Positions 34,001-47,200 of a DNA stretch of 64,000 bases are shown here, in pieces. The notes below the pieces were generated by a model, which saw only the letters and a list, made by a program, of their open reading frames with translations, had not been told where the DNA came from and searched no databases. Both the position numbers and the translations under genes were made by a program. This DNA comes from Pelecanus crispus (lineage: Eukaryota > Chordata > Aves > Pelecaniformes > Pelecanidae): contig NC_134662.1 in assembly GCF_030463565.1 (NCBI RefSeq), positions 1,054,001 to 1,118,000 on the forward strand, written 5' to 3'. Position 1 is the stretch's first letter. The number at the start of each line of letters is the position of its first letter.

Positions 34001-35270
34001 TCAAAAAATCCTGCTCAGATTTGGTACGTTCTTCTGAATAACTGAATGAAAACCATCCCTGTCAAAATGTGTCTCCTTCTCTAATGGTGAGCCCTCCTTC
34101 TCTGGGTTTTCTGTTTCTTTTATGCTGTTTTGGCGGCTGCTGCTGCTGCTTTTTCTTCTCCTCATCCTGGGCAGATTGCTGTGTTGCAGTACAGTTTTAT
34201 TTTAAAAGACTGGGGTGAGCCTTCTTCCCAGGAACACAGTGCTCTTTTAAAACTTTTTTTCTTTTAATATAAACAAGCCCAGAGCCCTCTTGATTTGCCA
34301 GCTTGTCCAGGAAACATGGGTCTTGTCCAAGGTCTTGCCCAAGGCTAAGGCCTTGTCCGGGGCCTTGGAAACGTGTTCAAACGTTGTTTTTGCAGCGTCT
34401 TGAGTGGCACTTTTAATAAGCAGCTTAACAATTTCCACCTCCTCTCTTCAGAAGCGGCGCAGCCTTTCTAACCAGGCTTTGCCTGGTTGATGCCCACCCC
34501 ATGGGCAGGGGCTAAGGGCAGGGCTGGGACTGCAGGAGGTGTTGGAGCCCACACCAAGGAAAAGGGACCGATGGGTGCCTGGGTGTCCTGAGGTGCCAGA
34601 TCCAGCCCTGGGCAGGCGTCCTGCCCCACGCCACCCTGCAGCCCCTGCTGTGATGCTGGCCCCAGATGGCTCTCGGAGCCAGCTGTGCAGCATGGCCCAG
34701 GAGCGTGGCTCAGCCTCTCCTGCGCTGCAGCTGCCAGCGGCTCTCGCACCCTGCAGCCTCGGACACAGCACCCTGAGGCTCGGATGAGAGCACAGGCTGG
34801 TGGTGAGAGCATGGTCTGGCAGACGGTCTGGCTTCTCCCAGCACCCTGGAGCAAAGGGCTGGGCTGTCCTGGCAGCAGGGCAGACTCTGGTCAGGCAATT
34901 CACTGGGGCAGCACCAGCAGACAGTGGCAGGAGCCTCTGCAGGGCTGCATCACAGCGAGCACTGGGATTGCTCCATGCAGCCCCACACCCACCCTCTGGA
35001 GAGGCCAAAAGAACTCCCTTGGCCCAAACATCACTGCTTGGCCCACACCAGGGAGGTTCCTGTGCATAGACAAGAGAAACCTGCCCATAGATGACAAAAA
35101 GCCCTGGGTTTTGTCTAGCTTCAGCTCAAATATGAAACCTTCCACCAGCTCTCCTGGGGGCAGGTCAGGAAAGCTGCCCACAGCGCCCCAGGAAGCCAGC
35201 ACACGGGGCTTGCTATCAGGGGGACAGCCTGGGCCCTTCAGGCCCTCCCATCTCCTCCAGTAACAACACA
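31011..35270. other. Region between the TRIM-type gene and MARCHF2
   Basis: The only recognisable element is a decayed butyrophilin IgC exon (32995-33290). An AATAAA on plus lies near 33957, but I could not tie it to a gene. A short minus-strand open frame at 34247-34438 has a Lys/Ala/Leu-rich repeating pattern without a known domain. Confidence 0.35.
32995..33290 (+). pseudogene. Relic of a butyrophilin IgC exon
   Basis: The first half reads MGSGPHISVE, GGIRAACQPAGWYPEPQVLW, clearly a butyrophilin C-domain. It then meets a stop (PNQS*) and resumes in another frame with NTPNDLSCVVRNTSLNQEKE and stops again where a donor is expected (GAAAGCCAG followed by CTTG, not GT). At least one frameshift and a lost donor make it non-functional. 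No matching IgV, membrane or B30.2 relic was found beside it on this strand. Confidence 0.85.
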
Positions 35271-35292
35271 ACAGCCCAAAGTTTGTCTCACT

Positions 35293-35298
35293 TTTATT
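35293..35298 (-). terminator. Poly(A) signal of MARCHF2 (likely)
   Basis: TTTATT on plus is AATAAA on minus, with GT-rich sequence beyond it (plus-strand AACAACACAACAGCCC). It would end a 3' UTR of about 2.85 kb (about 35275-38138). No splice or coding signal argues for another gene in that stretch. Earlier signals could also be used. Confidence 0.5.
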
Positions 35299-37805
35299 TA
35301 CATAATTGCACAGCCCGCTTCCCCATGACACTGGAACGTGGCGGGTCAGAGACACTGATTTCCCACATCCACGAGCTGAACATCTCCTCTGGGAAGGAAG
35401 AGAAGACCCAAAGAGTCACTACTGGGTTTTGCAGGAGCACATGCAACAACTCCAATTACTGGCAACTATGCTAAAGACAAGGAAGCTGAGAGCGAAGCCA
35501 TGGCCGCGCAGCAGCACAGGGCTGGGCCCCAGCTGCCCCCAGCCAGGGACTTCTGGCTTTCACAGTTGCATATTTGGATCAGCAGTGGGTTTCCTAACTG
35601 AAAGACTGGCTCCATTAAGTCCTTACTAGGGGAACATGGTGTGGGAGCGCACATCCTTCGTTACCTGCCAGAACTAGATGTGTCGCAAGACCAAGCTCCT
35701 GGGAGGCAGCCAGGGCTGGGAAGGTTAAACTAAATCCCCAATTTTTTCTTCACTGGGAATGTCCTGGTGACACAGGGTTTGTTGGGGAGGGGCTGAAGGA
35801 AGGGGTACCCAGGACAAGGCACAGAGCAGCGGTGCAGTGCTCACTGCCAAGGGAAGGGGTGTGCGGAGGGAGGCAGCGCCTGCGTGGGAGCTCCACTGCA
35901 CAAGCTGATTTGAAGCAGGATGCTACTGCTGTGCAGGGACCATAACTGCAGCTGGGCTGAAGAGGCCTCTCTGCGCTAAAAGCCTCCAGGAGCACCGGGG
36001 GCCGAGTCATCCCTGCACAACAGGGAAAAGGGAAGGTGCCCGTGGGCATGTGGCAGAAGGGAAGAGACAGGCAGGGAGGCTGGCAGAGAGAGGGGAGCAG
36101 AGATGCACAGCCTGGCTGTGGCAGAAGACGTTCACCCCATGATCAAACAAGACCCTCGTGCTCAGAACAGAGACCAACTCAGACCAGCCCCCGGGGGCCC
36201 ACAGCTGGGCAGAGAGAGGCTGCTGCAAGATATGCTGGGGTATCACCAAGTTGCACAAGAACCCTGGGACACGAGACAAAGGAGGAGAGCACACATAGAC
36301 CAGGCCCCGGGGCTGAAGCAATCCTACTGGGAGAGACAGGGCACTGGCCCTTGCTGCTAATGCCACCAGCAACTTCCAGCCTAGGGTCAGGGAACAGGGG
36401 ACACGTAATGAAAGGCATCCTGCTTTGCAGCTAGACAGAAGGAGGAATGGCACATGGTGCTTTGAATTCAAGAAATTACAGGTCTCGATCTAGCAGTGCA
36501 TTGGACTGATCCACTTGCGTTCAGCAAAGGAGTGGAGGGACATAGCGTGTGACTACCACCACCCACTGCAAGGACATGGGCACCTTGGAGCCTGCCTCCT
36601 CCCTGCTATCTACCCTCGCCATCACGGGAGTGAGAGCCTTGGCTCACGCCAAGCAGCTGCACACACCTGTGGAGCACTCCAGCAGGGCAATGCCAATGCC
36701 AGCGTCCCTACGGCCTGCTCCACTCACGGGGCTCAGGAAAGCACAGCACCAAGCACAGGCATCGTCTGGCAGGGCGGGGAGGTAGTAGAGGGGCAAGGAC
36801 TAAAGCCAAACTCAGGGAGACCCTTGGCAGACTGGGCACTCCAAGACAGAGGGGTTCGTTAGCTGGATGTGCTGGAAACACAGATGGATGAAGGAGGAGG
36901 AGGAACACTGGCCCTGCAGGAGAAGGGACCCAGAGCCTGTTCTCTGAGAACCAGTGAACTTGGGGTGTTTCACTAGAGGACACATAAAAGGCAGGCAGAG
37001 TTGTCAGGGATGAACCAAATCACCGCAGCTCCTCCAAGTGCTGCCGAGAAACGTGCAAATAAAGCGCACAGAGACAGCCAAGACCAGCTGCATCCTGCCG
37101 AGCGGCGGCAGAGCACGGCCTGTCCCATAAGGTATGCATGTAACCAGTACTATGAGAGGTCCAGCCTCAAGGTGGTGAAAGCACATCAGCGAACAGAGAC
37201 TCGCAACTCTCACCTTTTGGGGTCAGGAAAGCTCCTTTCTGAATCTTTTAAAAACAAAAGGCAATGGTGGGTTTAGCTAGTACGAGCCGTCACTTCCCAT
37301 CCTCAGATCCTCCATCTACCTTTGCCAGACATACCAAGAGCTGAGTGCATCCGAGTCCTGGGGATGAGCCAGGATCTGCAAGGAAAGCATTCTGTGAGAT
37401 CACGTCTGCACAGGAAGAGATTTTCTCATTTTGAAACTTATTTCGAAATTCTCAAAATTACAGTACTTTACAATACAAAATGTCTCCATTCAGTATTATG
37501 TCATTTTACTCCTTCTGGGATTATAATAATTATTAAAAACACACAACTTTCTAGAAAGGACAGAAACACCACAAAAGAGACCAAAGAGTAATGGGAAAGG
37601 CTGCTGCAGTATTATCAAAACCAATTTAGTGCAAAGGAGAAGGGGAGTTTCAAGAACGGTTGATGAAAAGTGTTCTTTATATGCTCATTTGGAGAAAAGG
37701 CATAGATTTAACCTCTGAATGAGATCAGGCTGCCAGCTTCTATACTGAAGCTTAGAACATCAACACAAAAGGACTGAAACACAATATCCATGGCCATTAA
37801 AAAAT

Positions 37806-37836
37806 AATATTATATATATAGAGATATATATATATA
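37806..37836. repeat. AT dinucleotide microsatellite
   Basis: Alternating TA units broken by one GAG, inside the proposed MARCHF2 3' UTR. Confidence 0.85.
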
Positions 37837-38138
37837 GGGAGATATTTTCCACATAATGGTATTTAGTTATAGGAAAGTGTCCCTGCAGACAGGCATATTC
37901 TGCCATCTGGCTCTTTTGGGCCATTTCACATGACAGACGTTGATTATCTGTCTGTTTGCCATAGTACAAAGTACACGCTGACCGCAAAGTCCCTTCAGGT
38001 GGGATGATTGCTTTCTAGTGCCTCCACAGTTGCCATGCTTCCTGCGCACGTGGGGACACCTGACCCTCTTTGCTTCTGCGAGCCCCGAAGGGCTGCCCTC
38101 ACCCCCGCAGCCACGTGGTGCAGCAGCCAAGGGGTGGC

Positions 38139-38297
38139 TCAGACGGTGGTTTCATCCGCAGTCTTCTTCAAGAGCTTGGCAGAGAGGAGGGAGTGGGGCA
38201 CAGGGCGAGGGCTCCGCGAGGCTGGGATCATCAAGCGGACTTTCTGGTTGGTCCTTCGCCACTCCGAGTACAGCTGGCAGTGGTAGCGGAACGAAAC
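38139..38297 (-). CDS. MARCHF2: MARCHF2 last coding exon
   Basis: 52 codons plus TGA after GCCCACCAG|. It codes [20 protein letters not shown] and a tail ending KKTADETTV with a class I PDZ-ligand form (T-x-V). Confidence 0.94.
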   Translation of the reverse strand, partial: VSFRYHCQLYSEWRRTNQKVRLMIPASRSPRPVPHSLLSAKLLKKTADETTV

Positions 38298-41200
38298 CTG
38301 GTGGGCAATAACGCATCGGTCTGGTTACTAAACCCCCGTCACAAGTGCCGGAGCCCACGAGGGCTGGCGAGACGCAGTCACCCATCTGCCCTCTGCATGT
38401 TCCTTGTCAATCCTCCAGCACTCCCTGGCCAAGGGAGACAGCACCAACCCTGAAACTGTTTGGGGCACTCCATGTCCCAAGCCTTTGATGAGGAATCAAT
38501 TAATACCTGGTAACCCCAGGCCGAGCATGGCACAGCCAAAGGGGCTTTGTGGGCAGCACCAGGAGAGAGGGAAAGAGTTTGCTCAGCTGCGTTTGGTGCC
38601 AGGCTGGTGAGATGTGGCGGGCAGGAACCATAACTTGCCCCTTCACCCCAGCCACAGGCTGAAGCAAGCAAGCATCTTGTCTGGACAAAATGAGGGGTTC
38701 TCAATAGGACCAGCCTCAAGTGGCTGAATCCAACCAGCCTCCTCCCATCTCACAGACCCTGATGGATCTTCTCTGCCCTTTGCAAAAGCCTTCTCTCCTT
38801 GGTCTGCAACACTGGACTCATTTTTTCTGACAACACTGTGACCTGGGAGACTTGTCCATCTGGAGGGAGACAGGAGAGGATGCAAAGGCTGGAGGGGACC
38901 TGAAGCAGCCTGGCCCAGAGGCACGAGCTGGCTGTGCAGTTTCAGAGCAGCCCTGCAAGGGGGAGCTTCGAGCTGTGTTTCCCCAGCAAGCTGGACTCCT
39001 TAGCATGTCCTTTTGCAGTCATTAACGCCACTACAGATTTTCTCACAGCTCCTGCTGATTCCTTAGCTTTGAAATTATACTTTTCTAGAATGTCTTGAGG
39101 AAGGAATAAAACCAGCATATATTTGCCTCCTATTTATTTTCCTAGAAATTGCGAGCAAGAAAATTAAATACTGAATCCAGTCAGCCACTCATCAGAACCA
39201 AGCTTTCGTACCTCGTAAAAGTACAGGAACCACTTAGCTGGCAAGCAGGAAGTACCAGGAAGTATATCTGACAAGGAAAAGTCAGTATTCCTATTACTTT
39301 TGGATAGGTCTCAGACATCAGCTATGAGAAATGGAGCTGTACCACGGCATTGAGGTAATTTACCTTATTGAGCTGTGCACTCCCCTTTTTTCTGTTGTAG
39401 AGGGACAACTGTGGGAATAAGGTTGTTTGCTGATAAACAAGCAAATGCATCTCGCAGTCTTCAGAGACAGAGTGTGAATGGGGAATTAAGGAAAACTGCT
39501 GCTCCACAGGAAGGAGTTGCAACCTTGGCCACGGCCTCTCTCGCAATCCTCGCACTGATTACAGCCATCACCACCCAGCCACGTAACAGCCCTTTGTGCT
39601 GCACAGCCCATGGCAGCACAGAAGAATTGCAGTTGAATACGGTAAATGTGAATAAAGGGGCTTCACTTAATGTCCTTCTCTATTCAAGGAAACGTGAAGC
39701 ACAGCAGAACTAGAGCCATTTTAGTCAGGACTCGTTATTTCACACACCCCCCGCCTCCCATTTTTCCGTTTCCTCCAGACCAGTCCTGGGACAGAGAAGA
39801 CGGAAGCACTTCCTTTTAAGGTTTCCAATTTTAGCCAGGCTTGGTACAGAAGTGAACCTTATGCAGCACATACATGCAGCAGTGGAGACTTTCCTCAACA
39901 GCTCCCTGTGCACTGCAATTGCTGCATGTTTTGACAGCACCACGGATCAGGCACTCTCACTGCAGGCACCACCCCAGAGCGAAGGCTGCAGCACCAGCTC
40001 ACCCTCCCCTGGCACCTGAGCCTGTGTGGGAGAGTTGCAAGGAATGTCCTAACCTGCGGGAAAGCTGTTACTCTGAGAGATCAAAGCATGAGATGGCAGG
40101 GAAATGAGCTGTGGCATTTCTACTGCCCACAGAACTGCCAGCTTTTTGGGGTCCCACTATTTCTCCTCCAGCAACTGCACTTCTTCCCTGCCCAAAATGG
40201 TGCTTCCCAGCAAGCAGCTGGGAAAGGGTACTGACAGGGCATGAGCACACACAGGGCTTTGAATAGGAGAGCTGAAATGAAGATCCAAACTCAGAAGCCC
40301 ACCTAGCAACAGAACACAAAAGAACTGAATGGGAAACAGAGGAAGTCCCTGGCTTGGGAGCCCCAAGGGCTTGGGGAGTGGCAAGGCAGGGAGCTACTCC
40401 CCAGCCCAGCTGCTCCTCTGAGCTCTCAGCTGGAAGCACTCACAGATGTGCTACACAGAAAATTCACATTTGCTTTCCTGCTCTTCTGGACTTGCCCCAA
40501 GCTGCAAGCCCCTGGCTGCCTAATTCAGCATGTCCAAAAAGATGCAAAGCAAGGCATCTGCAGGAGGCTCTTTCCCAGCACGGATCAGTTCAACACCCAG
40601 ACAGTGTCAAGTGCAGGTTCCCACTAATCCCAACCTGCACTGCAAAGCTGCAGCAGCGGGCCAGGGCAGGCTGGCTACCCAGCCGTGGCTCAGGGCTCGA
40701 GCCCAAAAACCCCGTATGAGAGAGAAGTCAGAGGTCTCCCCAGGGCCAGAGTGTTCCTTGCACACACCCTTCTGTGCTACTGACATCTTAAAAATACTGT
40801 GTAGGAATTTGTTTAGTTGTGGGCCACAGAGACCCCCGACAGCCAGTTTGCACCTCCTTCAGGCATGGCCAACCTGTGCTGGGCAGCACAAAGCATGGAG
40901 GGACATGATGGCAGATGATTTAGGGGTCAAACATTTTCCAGATTTTATTTTTCCCCTAAACCACCCAGGTACTAAGTTTGTGTTTCTTTTCAAAAATAGG
41001 AACAGAAACAACAGCTGGATCACTGCCTGCCCTGAGCACCAGACCTTCCCACCCAGACCCAGCCACGCTTGGGCATGTCTGCACCGGGGTACATGACACC
41101 CCGGGGAACAAGGCTCCCATGTCAACCTGGAAAGCAGATCATCAGGAGGTAATTCCTCATTCTCAGCAACAACTTTAGCAGCTCCCATTTGAAGATAATT

Positions 41201-44200
41201 AAATGGATGTTCAAGAGAAAGAGCCGAAGCTTTTCTCACAAGGGGAGTCAGAAACAGCCGGCTGCACCGACACGGCGTGAGCCAGTACTTCGATCTCCCT
41301 TTTGAACAGAAACAAGGCCCTGGGCAGCAGACACTTACCAGCGTCCAAAGGACATAGATTGTGAAAAGTGCTATAGTTAGTGCTATGAGTCCAATGGCCT
41401 CCAGTCTGCTGTTGAACTGCAAATGATCCTGGGCTCCGCGCAGACACAGCCAGCCAGAGATCGCTGCCAGGGGAGTAATGAACAGAAAACACACCATGTC
41501 ACAGAAAAGGGTCCTCTTCTCATTGCGGGGACCGGGATCCTTCAGCCACTGCAGGAAGGAAGGGAGAAAGGGCATTAGTCAGCAGCACACAGAGCACACA
41601 GCATGCTAGCAAAACAGGACTGCTATGCTGGGAAGCTCTCACATGCTCTCCACACTCTGTACATACATGGTGCATACACTTAACTCACATAAATCTTCAC
41701 AAAAATAGTGCTAGAGTGTCAAGTATATTTTAACAACCATCAAGGGAAAGGGAAGAGACAACTGAAGAATATGTGTAGTGGGAAGCAGTAATAAATACAG
41801 GAGCTGCCTGGGCTCTTCACTGGAGTAGCAAGGAGCACGCAGCAGCTGGCAGACAAATGGAGGTCGGTTCAGTAAAGCCTGGCGTAGTAAAGATCTGACA
41901 GGTCTTGGATTCAGCTTCAACAGAAATATATCCAGGACTCTGCAACTGGTGTACGGGCTTTGGGAAACCAGGGCATTGAAGTCTGTGGCCAGGCCAGGCC
42001 ATAAGGGCAGCTGTCCCAAATCCAGCCCTCTGGTTCCTTTTGGAGAATCGCAGCATTTTATAAAGTTTCACTCCTGATTTAAATCAAATCTGGAATGCCC
42101 AGGTCCACCTGAGAGACTGTGAGAGACAGCTCTGCAGAAGGAGTGCTCTCAAGGGTAGAGCACTGTCCTCAGGGCTTGAGTGAGCCGCGGCAGCGCTGCT
42201 CACCGGGGAACCCAGCACCCAACCAGGGCCATCAGTGGGGAATGCAAACACGCACACACCCAATATTTTCACTGAGGTGATGATAGAGACGAAAAAAGCA
42301 TATCACTTCAGCAACTAAGAAACCCAGATTGGAGAAAAAGGAATAGAAAAGCAAAAAGAAAGCAAGTAACTAGCAGAAAGCTTTGCACCTGAGCAGACAA
42401 AGCAGGACAGCAGGCAAGGGGCCACGGTGGTGGGCTGGCCCCAGCAGAGGAAGGTAACACAAACCCATTTTCTTTTACAGAACAACCTGTGCCCAAATCT
42501 GCATCTTTCTCACAGAGAAAGCCTTTGACCATTTCTAAAGAGAAAGCAGCACAATTGTCAGGTGAGGAGGGACACAGAGCTCGGCTGGCTAGGGGAAGAT
42601 TCCCCACTGCTTTCTCCCAGACCTCAGTGGATCACAAGTGACCATGAAGGGACAAGGCATGATCGCACAGATGCTGAAAACACCACCTTCGTGACTGCAA
42701 AATCCCAAAGACCTTTCCACTGCTGGTGGCATCCGCTGGCCACGACATTACAGGCAGAAGAGACCTGCCAGGACGAGGACAGAGCCGGTTCTGGTGTATT
42801 CCTTTCCATTTTCAGGCTTGCTTTCTTGCCTCCCAGGCAATAAGTGATCCACCGTGGTGGAGGTTACTGCACTTTGCTCTGTATTACCAAGAGGCTTTGC
42901 AAGCGCTTCTCTCCTGCAGCTCTCAAAAATTAGCAGGTTGCAGAACAAATGCAGCTCTGCTGCAGGCAGGTTTCCCTCAACAGGCGATCTCTAAACGTTC
43001 ACTACTTTTAGGAGTCCCGACTTGCTTCCAGTGTGTGTTCATATTAGATACTTGACTTTGACAACAGCAATTGTTCTAGTTTTCCTGGGATTATGCTATT
43101 TTCAGCCTTTCCTTTCCTAGAATAGCAAGCAGCTGTGGTTCCTACCAATACCCAGAGTTGTTGCAGCACATTTTAACTGTGAGTTCTGTATGCTCGGCTG
43201 CCAGATCCTTCCTTCTTTCCTGCATGAGGACGACTCGTCTCATTTAGGACTTTTTTTCTCAAAAAAAATTTTAATTGGAGAACATGATCAAAAAGGCAGT
43301 CAGAGCAAGGAAGGGAATATCCTCAAGGCAGCCAGGGCCAGGCATGCATGTCCTACTGCCAAACTTGGAGTAGGGTGCCCACTTTTGAACAGGCAGCATG
43401 AAACGGGACCCATCTGAGAACTATGCACAAAAAGGTCCTTCCCCACAGGGGAAACCACAGTTTAAATAGCAATACTGAAGGGGTGGTGGCAGGTATGCAA
43501 GAAATTAATGAGACCACACCGGTCAAAACAGAGCACAGGTAACCTGAGGACATAGCTGGCCAAAAAGACAAGCAGAAAGTGCTGGCCCAGAAGGGGAGCA
43601 TGGAAGGGTGCACACAGGTTAGCGCAGATTTAACTATGGAGAGAGTCTAATGTGAGGCATGTACAGCAAGACACAGCAGAGGGGTGAGGACAGGATGAAA
43701 AGAGCAGACAACTTTTGTTGAAACGGGAAAGAGAAGGGGGAGATGGCAAAACCAGGCAAGGAACAGCAACATGGCTGGGGTAGTCAGAGCCACGGTAGCA
43801 GCGTGCTCTGCAGACACCTGCAATGGGACACTGAGCTGGCCAAGAATGGAGGAGAGGATGCTGCAGCAACAGAGAAGAGCCTGGCCAGGAATTTCAGCTG
43901 GGAGGACTGATAGGCAAGATGTTTTAGAGATGTGACCTGAAGCATCTGAGAGACCCAAACAGAGCAAGAATAAGCAAAGCTAGAGAGCAAGCTGGGAGCT
44001 GAAGAGCACAGACAGATCCGAGAACCGAGTAACGCTCCTGCAATAACAGAGGACAAGTTAGAAGCATTTTTAAAGCCATTCTGAGCACGACTTAATGGCC
44101 AGACAGCCAGAAGGAAATTTCAGAGCAGCCACAACTGTGGTTTGGACAGGAGGAGCTGGGAGAAGGGAGGCAGACCTGCAAGTCACCCCTTGTGTGGCTT

Positions 44201-47200
44201 TGCAGAAGAGATTAGTGGTGATGAGCTGCGTGGGGAAGATAAGGACCACACACAGTCCTGAGCAACCCTAGGGGGAAGCGAGGGTGGACAGCAACTCATC
44301 TAGGTGGTAAAGCTGCTCCTACAAACAGTGCATTGGTGGCCCCATCGTCCAAACCCCCAACCGTGCACCTGTTTTTTCCTAATCCAACCAGCACAGAGCT
44401 GCCCCGCTACATAGCACTCAGGTGAATGCTGAATTACCCCAACTGGACATCCCTCTAGCAGCAATCCCAGAGCACCCCATCCCCCGTAAGAAGACATCTT
44501 GGGTCACTTTTAACCCTCATACAATAAGAAACTCAGGGACTGAAGGCAGATAGGTATTTTACTGCATCTTATTCTATTTATATTCCTTGTGACCTTTGAA
44601 ACTCCTTCTTCCTCCCTAAGATGGGAGCCAAACATGTAAAGGCAGGAAGCAAATTAATTTCCTTTTGAAGTAGTTGATTTACTTTGCCAATATGCATTGA
44701 CACAGTAAAAAAAGAATACAATTAGCCACCCTAAGGGCACAGGGTTTCTGGCACAGCAGCACATAACTTAAAATAAACCTTGCAAACAATCCAAAAAGTG
44801 GTCAGTCAAATTAAACAATTTTTGTAGGGAAAACTATCAAGTAAACATGGGAAAGCAACAAAAGCACAACTTGGTCTTCTTCCAGGCCAAGTCCAAAAAC
44901 AATTGTTTCCATGCTGCAATCACATGTGAGACTAAAGGGAAAGAGGTAGGGCTGGCTGCTTGCTGCCCACTTCAGCTATAAGCTGGGCCCCAGACCACCC
45001 TGCTGGAAACACCCTCTCTCTGCTTGTGCAACAAGAAGTTATTCTGCGTACAACCATATTTCTTTGTCCTCCAGCATGATCCTGAGGCTTTCCCAGATGT
45101 TCTTTCTACTGGGACCAGCAGGGTTGTGGAGGGGAGCTCATTTCTTGGACCCACGCCAGGGCTACGGGATGATGAACGATCTTTGAGTGTTGCAGTGCCC
45201 ATGAAACTAGCTAGGGTGAGCCCCAGGTGACAGAAGGCAGGAGGCTGGCATACAGAAAAAGGCACCAGAACATCATCAGCTCTTCTGGAAGCCAAGAGCA
45301 GAGCTCCAAGTGTAACAGAGCAGTCTCCCAGACAGTCCATCCCAGCACCAGCTACTCTGCATGTCTCGGAGCTCGGCTGCATTCTGCCACTTGGGACCAA
45401 GGGGAATGGACTGATGAGGGACTGTCCCAGCAGTGCTCAGCACCCTGCAGTCTTTCTGGGGGGTTATAAATGGGTGTTTTAGAATAAGCTTTAATTGATT
45501 TTTACAGCTCACTTACCTTGTGTTGCAAAATGTACATGGCTGTGAGCTACTAGGCCCTGCAACATTCACATGCCAGCCGATGGCAGTCCCATGCCAAGTG
45601 GGACCGGTGCAGTGCGGTACCAGCACCAGCGGGACCAGCAGTCTCCAGCCAGCACGTGCTCAGGTCTCTCCCAGCCTCGCAGCTGGACCACACGCTCTGG
45701 TAAGCGCCGTCCAGGACCAGCCTGACCCGCCAATCTCACCAGCTGACCCTGCCACAAGGCTCCCCCTGTGCTTCACAGCTACAGTATGACACAAGCTGCA
45801 GCAACAACAGGAGTATTTGGCTGTGTAAAGCCAGCTGCATTACAAAACATCCCGTGTCCTTTCTGTCCAAATAGTTAGCCTGTGGCTGCTCAGGCACCTG
45901 TTGATTTTCCTTTCGATGCTGACCTGATGCCTGCATATATGTAAAGCCAGAAAGAAAAACATGACCTTGATTCACAGCAGCACAAGTAGCCCTGTCCCTG
46001 CCCTGAGAAACGTGTCAAACCAAAAAACGCAGCTTCGGAAGAGGGATTGTCACATCCCTTCTCTGGACATCCACCAAAACCTCCTTGCAGGCCACCAAGC
46101 TCCATGGGCAGTCCCAGCAGGATAGTCCTGTTTCCTTTACCAAGGTGGGGAGGGACATTTTCTGATGGAATACTCAGAGTTCAGGAAGCCAAGACCCAGA
46201 AACACCCCTAGCCCTGCAAGCAGAGCAGTTAAATGCTGCAAAGCAAAGTTGTCCCTGCCCATCCTCCTTTCCCCACTGTGCAACTGCCAGGTTGCCAGCC
46301 CATTGATGCTCCACAAACCTCAACAAGCTGAATCTCTTTGTTCAGGCATGAGAGCCTTCCTGATGCACTCAGCCCAGCTCCATCCACTGGGAAGCACAGG
46401 GCACTGGGCTGACCCAAGGAGAGCAAGAGCTGCAGGAGCGCTAGAGATGGTGGACGGGAGATGAACTGACCCAAGCAGCGCTGCAGGTCACCAGGACACT
46501 TTCCTACACAGCAGCAGGTGCTTCTGTGGTGGTGTCACCATGGGAAATGCCGTGCCACAACATGCACAAATATGAGATAGCAGCACCAGCAGCTGCACCC
46601 CAGAGAAACCCCACTGGTAGCAGGCCCTCTAGATCCTCAGGGCACAGACAGGGCTGGACAAAGTGGTGAAGATGGACATGTAGGGAAGACACTAGCGCTG
46701 GTAAGTGCCAAGAGCACAGGGATGAAGTATTTCCCGTTTTGGCCCCAAAGAGACCATTCCAGGTTTGCAGAGCAGTGACAGGGACTGCCCAGAGAAATAC
46801 CAAGAGGATCTAGGGTGGGATCCAAGAAGAGCATCTCCAGACAGCAGATGCAAAGACAGAAAGGAAAATATGAGAGAGAAATGGGGCTCAGCTGGAGCCA
46901 AGAATGATTTGTTCTTCACTAGATACAGGAGCCTAACATAGGCTTGCACTGAGTAAGGAGAGAGACAAGCTGGGGAAGGGGGTAGATGAGCACAGACGAG
47001 ACAGAGAACAGTGCAGTGAATTCAGCAGAAGAGTTCAAGGAAAGCAAAGCAAAAAGTCTGTCTGCGAGGAAGATAAGGCTGGAGGAAGGGTGGGGGAGAG
47101 TTTACATCACATCTCAGTTCTCAGAACTGGAGGGGGGGGCAGGCAGTGATCGCTGCACCAGGCACTGCACCCGGAGGGGAAATTTCTTTTCCTAATAACA

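Larger units (their letters stand above)
35275..38138 (-). other. Probable 3' UTR of MARCHF2
   Basis: Runs from the MARCHF2 stop codon to the AATAAA at 35298-35293. AT-rich parts near 37430-37850 include an AT repeat. The length is inferred only from the poly(A) signal. Confidence 0.45.

Noticed and set aside
34448-35355. Several overlapping frames of 150-190 codons on both strands
   Set aside because: Compositionally biased, in mutually overlapping frames, without domains, splice support or conserved motifs; likely chance.
40859-41338. Continuation of the MARCHF2 transmembrane frame past the exon end
   Set aside because: The exon ends at CTG|GTAAGT and the next exon supplies VSFRYHC, the conserved continuation; the extension is intron read-through.
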